Part shown: positions 22,162 to 28,073 of the stretch, piece by piece
How positions within the stretch are numbered: position 1 is the first letter of the stretch
Layout: every line of letters begins with the position of its first letter
From: CAUJGQ01 sp042408665
Lineage (GTDB): Bacteria; Chloroflexota; Dehalococcoidia; CAUJGQ01
DNA length: 28,073 bases
Assembly: GCA_042408665.1 (NCBI GenBank)
Contig: JBHOQW010000295.1
Span: forward strand, 1 to 28,073
Direction of reading: 5' to 3'
The notes under the pieces: model-generated
The model's database searches: none
Seen by the model: the letters and a program-made list of their open reading frames with translations, nothing else
Told to the model about the DNA's origin: nothing
Position numbers and translations under genes: made by a program

Positions 22162-23217
22162 ATGAAGACCGAAATCCTGCGCTGCACCTCGCCAGAGCGC
22201 GATCGGGCGGCGATCGTGCGCGCCGCCCAGGTGATCCGCGCCGGCGGCCTGGTGGCCTTCCCCACGGAGACCGTCTACGGCCTGGGCGCCAACGCCTTGG
22301 ACGCCGCGGCCGTGGCCCGTATCTACCGCGCCAAGCGCCGGCCGCCGGAGGACCCTTGCATCGTGCACATCGCGGCGGTCGAGGAGCTGCCGCGGGTCGC
22401 AGCCGTCATCCCCCCTGCGGTGGAGCGACTCGCCCGCTTCTGGCCGGGGCCGCTGTCGCTGATCCTGCCGCGCGCGGAGGCGATCCCGCCCATTGTCACC
22501 GCCGGCCGGCCGACGGTGGCGGTGCGCGTTCCCGCGCACCCGGTGGCCCTGGCCCTCATCCGCGAGGCCGGGGTGCCGATCGCCGCGCCCAGCGCCAACC
22601 GCTTCATGCATACCAGCCCTACCACGGCCCGGCATGTGTGGGATGACCTGGCGGGGGAGATCGACCTTATCCTGGACGGTGGCCCCACGCCCGTCGGCGT
22701 TGAGTCCACGGTGCTCGACCTCACGGGCGACGTGCCGACGGTGCTGCGGCCGGGCGCCGTGACGGTGGAGCAACTGCGTGCGGTGCTCGGTGAGGTGCGG
22801 GTGCGCGAGCAAGGGCCCGCGGCCGGCGCCCGGCCCGCGCCTGGGCTGTTCGAGCGGCACTACGCGCCGGAGGCCGAGGTGCTGCTGTTCGAGGGGCCGC
22901 GCCCGGCCGCGTTGGTGGCCATGCGCGCCAAGGCGGAGGAACTGCTCGCCGCCGGTGTGCCCACCGGCATCCTCGCCACCGAGGAGGACCTGGCGGAGGG
23001 CGACCTGCGCCGGCTGGGCGCGGAGGTCGCGGTGACCGGGCGTGAGGACGACCCGGAGAGCGTGGCGCGCGGGCTGTATGCCGGGCTGCGGACACTGGAG
23101 GGGGCGGGTGTGCGCGTGATCATCGCCCGCACCATGCCGGAGACGGGCATCGGCCGCGCCGTGCGCGACCGGCTGCTCAAGGCGGCCGGCGGCCGGCTGG
23201 TGCGCCTGGCGCCGTGA
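22162..23217 (+). CDS. tsaC: L-threonylcarbamoyladenylate synthase (Sua5/YrdC type)
   Basis: 351 residues from the ATG at 22162 (GTG at 22159 is possible). It makes threonylcarbamoyl-AMP, the first step of the t6A37 modification of ANN-decoding tRNAs. The YrdC domain fills about 1-210: G-G-L-V-A-F-P-T-E-T-V-Y-G-L-G near residue 28, the nucleotide-site K-R-R-P motif, W-P-G-P-L-S, and P-S-A-N-R. A C-terminal Sua5 domain follows at about 235-351 after H-Y-A-P, making this the long Sua5 form rather than the short TsaC. It converges on the SRAP gene with a 37-bp gap and has no obvious link to the catabolic genes. Confidence 0.93.
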   Translation: MKTEILRCTSPERDRAAIVRAAQVIRAGGLVAFPTETVYGLGANALDAAAVARIYRAKRRPPEDPCIVHIAAVEELPRVAAVIPPAVERLARFWPGPLSLILPRAEAIPPIVTAGRPTVAVRVPAHPVALALIREAGVPIAAPSANRFMHTSPTTARHVWDDLAGEIDLILDGGPTPVGVESTVLDLTGDVPTVLRPGAVTVEQLRAVLGEVRVREQGPAAGARPAPGLFERHYAPEAEVLLFEGPRPAALVAMRAKAEELLAAGVPTGILATEEDLAEGDLRRLGAEVAVTGREDDPESVARGLYAGLRTLEGAGVRVIIARTMPETGIGRAVRDRLLKAAGGRLVRLAP

Positions 23218-23254
23218 CGGCCGGTTCCGCAGGCCGGGGTGAGGGCCGGGCGCG

Positions 23255-23950
23255 TCAGGCGCCGCGGTCTGGCAAGGGCGCAATCAGCTCCGGCCCGTCG
23301 TGGCGCACGTTGTTGACCAGCGGCGCCACCGGATAGGCGGTGAGGAGGTCGTCCGGGCAGGGGGTCAGGAGCGGCAGCACGTCCGCCGGGGTGGTCAGGC
23401 CGGGGTCGAGCCAGGCCGCCAGCGCCGCTTCGTCGAGCACCACCGGCATCCGGTTATGGATCGATGCCATGAAGCGGTTGGGCGGGCAGGTGATGATCGT
23501 GTGCGACGTGACCGGCTCCCCGCCCCGCGCCGGGTCGTGCCAGACGGTCCACAGGCCAGCCAGCGCCAGGGGCTTGCCGTCGGCGCGGTGGATGTACAGC
23601 GGCTGCTTGCCACGCCGGCCTGCCGGGTCCGCGCGCCACTCGTAGAAGCCGGACGCCGGGACGATACAGCGGTGGCGGGCGATGAGCGCCCGGAAGGCTG
23701 GCCGCTCGGTGAGCGTTTCGGCGCGGGCGTTGAACAGCCGCCCACCGATGGCCCGCTCTCTGGCCCAGGATGGGATCAGGCCCCAGAACGAAGGCACCAG
23801 GCGGCGACGCCCGTCCTCGTCGACCCGCCCCATGAGGTCGAGCTGGGTGGGGGCTATGTTGTAGCGGGGGGCGATGGCTGTCTCGCTGAACTCGGCGAAG
23901 CCTAGTTGCGCCGGGTCGAAGCGCTGGTCACGCACCAGCCGTCCGCACAT
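23255..23950 (-). CDS. SRAP (HMCES/YedK-like) abasic-site DNA-protein crosslinker
   Basis: 231 residues. SRAP proteins trap abasic sites in single-stranded DNA by a covalent link through Cys2. ATG at 23950 is chosen over GTG at 23953 because it gives M-C-G-R, exposing Cys2 after methionine removal, and GGAGG sits 7 bases upstream. Other active-site residues are in place: Asn in Y-N-I-A-P-T, Glu in S-G-F-Y-E-W, and His in I-H-N-R-M-P. N-A-R-A-E-T and R-C-I-V-P-A are also typical. The start is 39 bp after the M20 stop, so the two may share a transcript. Confidence 0.93.
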   Translation of the reverse strand: MCGRLVRDQRFDPAQLGFAEFSETAIAPRYNIAPTQLDLMGRVDEDGRRRLVPSFWGLIPSWARERAIGGRLFNARAETLTERPAFRALIARHRCIVPASGFYEWRADPAGRRGKQPLYIHRADGKPLALAGLWTVWHDPARGGEPVTSHTIITCPPNRFMASIHNRMPVVLDEAALAAWLDPGLTTPADVLPLLTPCPDDLLTAYPVAPLVNNVRHDGPELIAPLPDRGA

Positions 23951-23989
23951 CACCGCACCTCCGGCCCTGCCGTGCTGGTGGCTCGCGCC

Positions 23990-25186
23990 TTACGCCTCGC
24001 ACAGCCGCGCGAAGTTGGTGACCAGCGCGATGTAATAGGCCACGCCGCACGGCAGCGCGCCTTCATCCAGCATGAACGCGCCCGAGTGCGAAGGGCCCCG
24101 GGCGCTGTTGCCGGGTGTGCCCGCGCCGAGTGTGGCGAAGCACCCCGGAACCCGCTCCAGGTAGTAGGCGAAGTCCTCACCGGCCATGATCGGCGGCAGG
24201 CCCATCACGACGTTTTCCGGCCCCAGCGCCAGCGCCGCCGCCCGGCGCGCCACCTCGGTCATGGCCGGATCGTTGACCAGCACCGGGTAGCCGCGCTGGT
24301 AGTCCAGCGTCACCTCCGCGCCCCAGGCGGCCGCCACGCCGTGGGCCACGCGTTCGATCTCGGCCGGTATGAGGTCGCGCACGCCGGCGTCCAGGGCGCG
24401 CACCGTGCCGGTAAGGGTTACCTGGGGTGCGATCACGTTGGGGGCGGTGCCGCCGTGGATCGAGCCGAGGCTGAGCACGGCCGGCTGCAAGGGCGGCACG
24501 CGTCGGCTCACGATCTCGTGCAGGGCGGTGACCACCAGCGCCGCCACCTGCACGGCGTCCACCGTGCGATGGGGGAAGGCGCCGTGCCCGCCGCGCCCGT
24601 GCACCGTGAGTGTGAACGTGTCGGCGGACGCCTGCCGCGGCCCGGCGGTGAAGCCCATCTGGCCGGCGTTCAGATCCGCGCCCTGATGCAGGCCAAACAC
24701 CGCGTCCACGCCATCCAGCGCGCCGGCCGCGATCAGCTCCAGCGCGCCGCCGGGTGGTGACTCCTCCGCGTGCTGGAAGAGGAACACCACCCGCCCCGGC
24801 ACCTCGTCTCGCACCGTCATCAGCGCCCGCGCTGCGCCCAGGAGCACGGCGGTGTGGGCGTCGTGGCCGCAGGCGTGCATCACGCCGTCACGGACGGAGC
24901 GGAAGGGCAGGTCGGTCAACTCCTGGACGGGGAGGGCGTCCATGTCGGCGCGCAGCGCCAGCGTGGGGCCGGGGCGGCCGCCCTCAAGCGTGGCGATGAG
25001 GCCGGTGCCGGCGCGGCCGATGCCGGTGCGCGGCGTGTAGCCCATCTCGCGCAGGTGGGCGGCCACATACGCTGCCGTCTCGTGCTCCTGAAAGCTCAGC
25101 TCCGGGTGCCGGTGCAGGTGCCGGCGCGCCGCCAGCACGAACTCTCGCTGCCCCTCGGCCAGCGCCCAGACCCGTTCCCGTTCCAT
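23990..25186 (-). CDS. M20-family amidohydrolase/peptidase (M20D-like)
   Basis: 398 residues. Enzymes of this group remove acyl or aminoacyl groups from N-acyl amino acids, indole-3-acetyl conjugates or hippurate. The metal ligands are visible: Cys106 and His108 in M-H-A-C-G-H-D-A-H, Glu142 in F-Q-H-A-E-E, His167 in G-L-H-Q, and a His in S-H-S-G near the C-terminus. R-R-H-L-H-R-H-P-E-L-S at 21-31 is the family's N-terminal signature. The dimerisation domain occupies about 185-300. No signal peptide, so cytoplasmic. The substrate is not readable. It follows the PKD protein gene by 66 bp on the same strand. Confidence 0.92.
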   Translation of the reverse strand: MERERVWALAEGQREFVLAARRHLHRHPELSFQEHETAAYVAAHLREMGYTPRTGIGRAGTGLIATLEGGRPGPTLALRADMDALPVQELTDLPFRSVRDGVMHACGHDAHTAVLLGAARALMTVRDEVPGRVVFLFQHAEESPPGGALELIAAGALDGVDAVFGLHQGADLNAGQMGFTAGPRQASADTFTLTVHGRGGHGAFPHRTVDAVQVAALVVTALHEIVSRRVPPLQPAVLSLGSIHGGTAPNVIAPQVTLTGTVRALDAGVRDLIPAEIERVAHGVAAAWGAEVTLDYQRGYPVLVNDPAMTEVARRAAALALGPENVVMGLPPIMAGEDFAYYLERVPGCFATLGAGTPGNSARGPSHSGAFMLDEGALPCGVAYYIALVTNFARLCEA

Positions 25187-25235
25187 CGCCGCCTCCGATG
25201 CGCCGTGGGTGGAACGTCCCCCGACGGGCGCAGTT

Positions 25236-25251
25236 CCCGCCCTCGGGCGGG
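25236..25251 (-). terminator. GC-rich hairpin after the PKD/Cys-repeat gene
   Basis: CCCGCCC (25236-25242) and GGGCGGG (25245-25251) form a 7-bp stem with a 2-base loop (or 6 bp with 4). It lies directly behind the stop codon at 25253 on the minus strand. There is no T-run. It may end transcription before the M20 gene. Confidence 0.4.
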
Positions 25252-25252
25252 C

Positions 25253-25945
25253 TCAGGGGCTCACGCTGCAGAGCACGCCGAACGGCGTCAGCACGCAGGG
25301 GAGGCCGGCTCCAATGGGAAGCGGCATGCCGATCACTCCCGGTGCGCAGGCTACGCCGAACGGCGTTTGAGTGCAGAGCGCGGTACCGACAGCGGGCGTA
25401 CCGATCGTCGCGGTGCCGCACACCACGCCAGAGGTTGTCAGCACGCACGGCGTCCCGCCCAGCAGCGGGTTCAAGAAGGGGGTTGCGCTGCATACAATGC
25501 CGGTGATCGTTTGCACGCACACGGTACCCGGTACCAGCGACGACACCGTCGGTGTACAGACCACGCCGACCGCGGTCAGCACACACGCTTGCTGCGGAGC
25601 GGCCGGGCTAATCGTGGCGGTGGTGCGGTCGCTGGCCTGCTGTCCGAAGCGATCGACCACGGTGAGCACGACCGTGTAGGTGCCGGGTGCGGTGTAGGTG
25701 TGGGTAACGACCACGCCGGTGGCCGTGGTGCCGTCGCCGAAGTCCCAGGTGAAGGAGAGATTAAAGCCGGTGCTGTCGCCGCCGGCAAACTGGATGGGCA
25801 CGCCGACGGTACCGGTGTACGGGCCGCCGGCTTTCGCCGTCGGTGGCGCCGGCTGCGCGGCGGCGTGGCGTGCGCCAAGACCCAGGCCCAAGGCCATCAC
25901 CAGGGCTAGAACCACCGCGCTGACAACGATCCAACCGCGCCGCAT
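25253..25945 (-). CDS. Secreted protein with one PKD domain and five Cys-pair repeats
   Basis: 230 residues from the ATG at 25945, which is preceded by GGGGAGG. Residues 1-30 are a signal peptide (R-R near the start, long Ala/Leu/Val core, cleavage after A-A-A). A PKD domain spans about 37-113, with A-G-G-P-Y, the W-D-F-G-D-G core, and Y-T-A-P-G-T-Y-T-V-V-L-T. The rest, 121-226, is five repeats of the form C-[VT]-x-T-x-x-G-[VI]-x-C at 121-130, 143-152, 167-176, 191-200 and 217-226, separated by 12-16 Gly/Pro/Thr-rich residues. Each probably makes an internal disulfide. I do not recognise this repeat. No anchor or sorting signal is seen at the C-terminus, so the protein is probably secreted or cell-wall associated. 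Function unknown; PKD domains often mediate binding. Confidence 0.75.
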   Translation of the reverse strand: MRRGWIVVSAVVLALVMALGLGLGARHAAAQPAPPTAKAGGPYTGTVGVPIQFAGGDSTGFNLSFTWDFGDGTTATGVVVTHTYTAPGTYTVVLTVVDRFGQQASDRTTATISPAAPQQACVLTAVGVVCTPTVSSLVPGTVCVQTITGIVCSATPFLNPLLGGTPCVLTTSGVVCGTATIGTPAVGTALCTQTPFGVACAPGVIGMPLPIGAGLPCVLTPFGVLCSVSP

Positions 25946-26079
25946 CGCCTTCCTCCCCAAGCTTGTCCCTACCTGCTCTATCCCTTCCGTGGCCGCAGCT
26001 GTTCCTCCTCTCGAAAGTCACAGGGGCTGTATGCGCAAGCGGGTAGGACGTCTGCTCCTGCGCCCGCGTGTGCCCTCAT

Positions 26080-26787
26080 TTATCCTACCAGTACCGGGGA
26101 TTGCGCGGATTCACGGGCGGCGCGCCGCTCATCGGCCACGATCTGCCCGTCGCGCATGGTGATGACGCGCTGGGCATGCGCCGCGCTCTCGGTCTCATGG
26201 GTGATGTACCCGAGGGTGATCCCATCCGCGTGCAGCCGCTCGAAGATGGCCATGATCTCCGCGCTGGAGCGGCTGTCCAGGTTGCCGGTGGGCTCGTCGG
26301 CCAGAATCATGCTGGGCTGCATCACCAGGGCACGGGCGATGGCCACCCGCTGCTGCTGGCCACCGGACAGCTCCGTCGGCTTGTGGTGCAGCCGCTCGCC
26401 CAGCCCCACCGCCTCCAGCGCGGCGATGGCCAGCGTGCGACGGTTGGGCACGCGCGCGTAGGCCAGCGGCACCTCCACCTGCTCCACGGCCGACAGGCGC
26501 GGCAGCAGGTTGAAGGACTGGAAGACAAAGCCGATCTTGCGGTTGCGGATGACGGCTAGCTCGTCGTCGGTGAGGCCGGCCACCTCCACCCCGTCCAGCA
26601 GGTAGGAGCCGCTGGTGGGCACGTCCAGGCAGCCGAGGATGTTCATGAGCGTGCTCTTGCCGGAACCGGACGGCCCCATGATGGCCACGAACTCCCCGTC
26701 CCCGATCTCCAGCGACACCCCGCGCAGGGCGTGCACCTCCACGGCGCCCATGCGGTAGACCTTGGTCACGTCACGCAGCACGATCAT
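26080..26787 (-). CDS. ABC transporter ATP-binding protein (MacB/LolD type)
   Basis: 235 residues. All ATPase motifs are present: Walker A G-P-S-G-S-G-K-S-T at about 39-47, Q-loop F-V-F-Q-S-F-N-L-L, signature L-S-G-G-Q-Q-Q-R, Walker B M-I-L-A-D-E-P, the D-loop N-L-D-S, and His in the H-loop T-H-E. The H-loop context G-I-T-L-G-Y-I-T-H-E-T differs somewhat from the usual T-V-V-x-V-T-H-E. L-G-C-L-D-V-P-T-S-G is typical of MacB/LolD enzymes, which drive export of peptides, antibiotics or lipoproteins. The membrane-fusion partner lies 52 bp upstream. The permease normally found directly downstream is absent; a secreted PKD protein gene lies there instead. Confidence 0.93.
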   Translation of the reverse strand: MIVLRDVTKVYRMGAVEVHALRGVSLEIGDGEFVAIMGPSGSGKSTLMNILGCLDVPTSGSYLLDGVEVAGLTDDELAVIRNRKIGFVFQSFNLLPRLSAVEQVEVPLAYARVPNRRTLAIAALEAVGLGERLHHKPTELSGGQQQRVAIARALVMQPSMILADEPTGNLDSRSSAEIMAIFERLHADGITLGYITHETESAAHAQRVITMRDGQIVADERRAARESAQSPVLVG

Positions 26788-26839
26788 GCTGCTGTCCTCT
26801 ACCCTCTACCCTCTGCCCCGCGCGCCGCACCCATCGACG

Positions 26840-28073
26840 CTAGCGACGGACCGGCGCCGCCGGTGCGCCCAGCCCGGGCAGGCCGCCCGCGCCGAAGGTG
26901 CCGGTGGTCTGACCGGCCCGCTGCTGGGTGGGGATGGCCACCCGCTCGCCCTCCTGTAGGCCGGAGACGATCTCCACCAGGCCGTTATCGCCCGTGATCC
27001 CCACCTGCACGGGGCGGTTCTCCAGCTTGCCGTCGGGCAGGATCACGTCCACCGTGCGGGTGCGCCCCTGCACTTTGATGGCCCGGCTGGGCACCGCCAC
27101 CACGTTGTCCTTGCGCTCGGTGACGATGCGCAGGGTGGCGGTGGCGCCGGTGGGGATGGTGACGCCGCGCGGGTTGAACGTCACCGTCACGGGGAAGGTG
27201 ACCACACCCTGCTGTGTGGTACCGGCCGGGGTGACCACGACCACCTGCCCCTGGAACTGCTGGCCGGGCAGGGCGTCGAAGGTGATCAGGGCCTGCTGGC
27301 CAGCCTTCACCTGCGCCACGGAAGACTCATCCAGTGTGGCGTCGATGCGCACCTGGTTGGGGTCGAGCAGGGTCACCACGGCGGTGCTGGCGCCCACCTG
27401 GTCGCCCTCGTTCACGTTCACCTGCACCACGGTGCCGGCGAAGGGGGCGCGCAGGACGGCGTTGTCCAGGTTGTACTGCGCCGTTTTGAGGGCCAGCTCG
27501 GCCTGGTTCACGGCCTCCTGCGCCTGCTGCACATCGGTGGACAGCGGCCCCGCGAGTATCTGCGACAGGCGGGCCTGCGCGGCGGCGAGCTGTGCCTGGG
27601 CGCTGTTGTAATCGGCCCGCGCCTGGGCCAACGTGACGGCCTCCGGCCGCAGGTTAAGGTCGACCTTGTTCACCAGGCGATCCCAGTTGGTCTGGGCGGT
27701 GTCCAGCGCCGCCTTGGCGCTGTCTAGCGCCGCCTTGAGCTGGGCGACGTCGTTCGGGTCCGGATTGAGGAGCTTGGTCAGGTTGGCGCGGGCCGTGTCG
27801 AGCTGGGACTGCGCCTGACTCACCGCCTGCTGCGCGGCGGCCACATCCTGCGGGCGCGGGGTGAGCAGCTGGTTGAGGTTGTTCTGGGCCTGGGCCAGCG
27901 CCTGCTCGGCGGCGCGCACTCCCTGCTCGGCGGCGGCGACGTCGGTGCCGCTCTGCTGGCCCTTCAGCTTAGCCAGGTTGCTCTTGGCCTGGGCCAGGGC
28001 CGCCTGCGCCTGCACCACGGCGGCGTCCGCGGCGGCGCGGTCGGCCTCGGTGCTGGAGGCCGTGGCGTAAACG
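26840..28073 (-). CDS. Periplasmic adaptor/membrane-fusion protein (HlyD/MacA type), partial
   Basis: The frame ends at 26840 and is open to the right window edge, so the N-terminus is missing; a GTG at 28018 is internal. The visible 410 residues hold a long coiled-coil hairpin (about 20-195) built from heptad-rich Gln/Ala segments broken by L-L-T-P-R-P, L-L-N-P-D-P and similar turns. The second lipoyl half-domain (A-P-F-A-G-T-V-V-Q-V-N-V-N-E-G-D-Q-V) follows, then a beta-barrel (V-R-I-D-A-T-L-D-E) and a membrane-proximal domain (V-P-S-R-A-I-K-V). A Gly/Pro-rich tail ends the protein. MacA-like adaptors bridge an ABC exporter to the envelope; the ATPase follows 52 bp downstream. The coiled-coil turn units are spaced roughly 35 residues apart, suggesting growth by internal duplication. 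Confidence 0.88.
   Translation of the reverse strand, partial: VYATASSTEADRAAADAAVVQAQAALAQAKSNLAKLKGQQSGTDVAAAEQGVRAAEQALAQAQNNLNQLLTPRPQDVAAAQQAVSQAQSQLDTARANLTKLLNPDPNDVAQLKAALDSAKAALDTAQTNWDRLVNKVDLNLRPEAVTLAQARADYNSAQAQLAAAQARLSQILAGPLSTDVQQAQEAVNQAELALKTAQYNLDNAVLRAPFAGTVVQVNVNEGDQVGASTAVVTLLDPNQVRIDATLDESSVAQVKAGQQALITFDALPGQQFQGQVVVVTPAGTTQQGVVTFPVTVTFNPRGVTIPTGATATLRIVTERKDNVVAVPSRAIKVQGRTRTVDVILPDGKLENRPVQVGITGDNGLVEIVSGLQEGERVAIPTQQRAGQTTGTFGAGGLPGLGAPAAPVRR

Overview
The window is a G+C-rich bacterial chromosome segment. It is densely packed, with short gaps, many GTG starts, frequent stop/start overlaps and long spurious antisense frames. An F420-type luciferase-like oxidoreductase, several family III CoA-transferases, KdpDE-like regulators and the codon habits suggest a Chloroflexota/Thermomicrobia-like (Sphaerobacter-type) organism. 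No rRNA or marker gene proves this, so the assignment is tentative. I see no rRNA, tRNA, CRISPR array, insertion sequence or phage gene.

Layout. (1) 1-1826, minus: a RavA/MoxR-type AAA+ ATPase followed 4 bp later by a gene cut by the window edge. (2) 2170-3023, plus: an apparently unreported selenocysteine glutaredoxin (in-frame TGA in a U-T-A-C motif, with a SECIS-like hairpin just behind it) translationally coupled to a HAD phosphatase; then a 21-residue hydrophobic micro-peptide and a PAP2-type membrane phosphatase that converges on a small hypothetical gene. (3) 4562-9720, minus: a catabolic operon made of two family III CoA-transferases (one without, one with the nucleophilic Asp), an acyl-CoA dehydrogenase and an F420-type LLM oxidoreductase, with a promoter candidate at one end and a perfect 14-bp hairpin at the other. 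(4) 9868-17369, plus: a ferredoxin-reductase-like flavoprotein, a DUF5666-like anchored protein, a single CoA-transferase, a PHP phosphoesterase, a crotonase lacking both classical glutamates, and a 793-residue fusion of two CoA-transferase domains. (5) 17385-20980, minus: tatA, and a regulatory set of KdpE-like regulator, KdpD-like kinase without the KdpD/USP N-terminus, and an OmpR-type regulator with a dead receiver. (6) 21201-23217, plus: lipA and a Sua5/TsaC-type gene. (7) 23255-28073, minus: SRAP protein, M20 amidohydrolase, secreted PKD/Cys-repeat protein, and a MacAB-like ATPase with its membrane-fusion protein (cut by the edge).

How the parts fit. Regions 3 and 4 look like one acyl-CoA-centred catabolic island read outward from a shared 224-bp divergent spacer (9644-9867). 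Five CoA-transferase domains could load CoA onto carboxylic acids. The dehydrogenase, crotonase-fold enzyme and F420-type oxidoreductase could then process the thioesters, and the flavoprotein reductase could supply electrons. The substrate cannot be read from sequence. A recurring theme is pairing an Asp-containing with an Asp-less CoA-transferase domain, once as adjacent genes and once as a fusion whose linker is a translated palindromic intergenic repeat followed by what looks like the fossil GTG start of the second gene.
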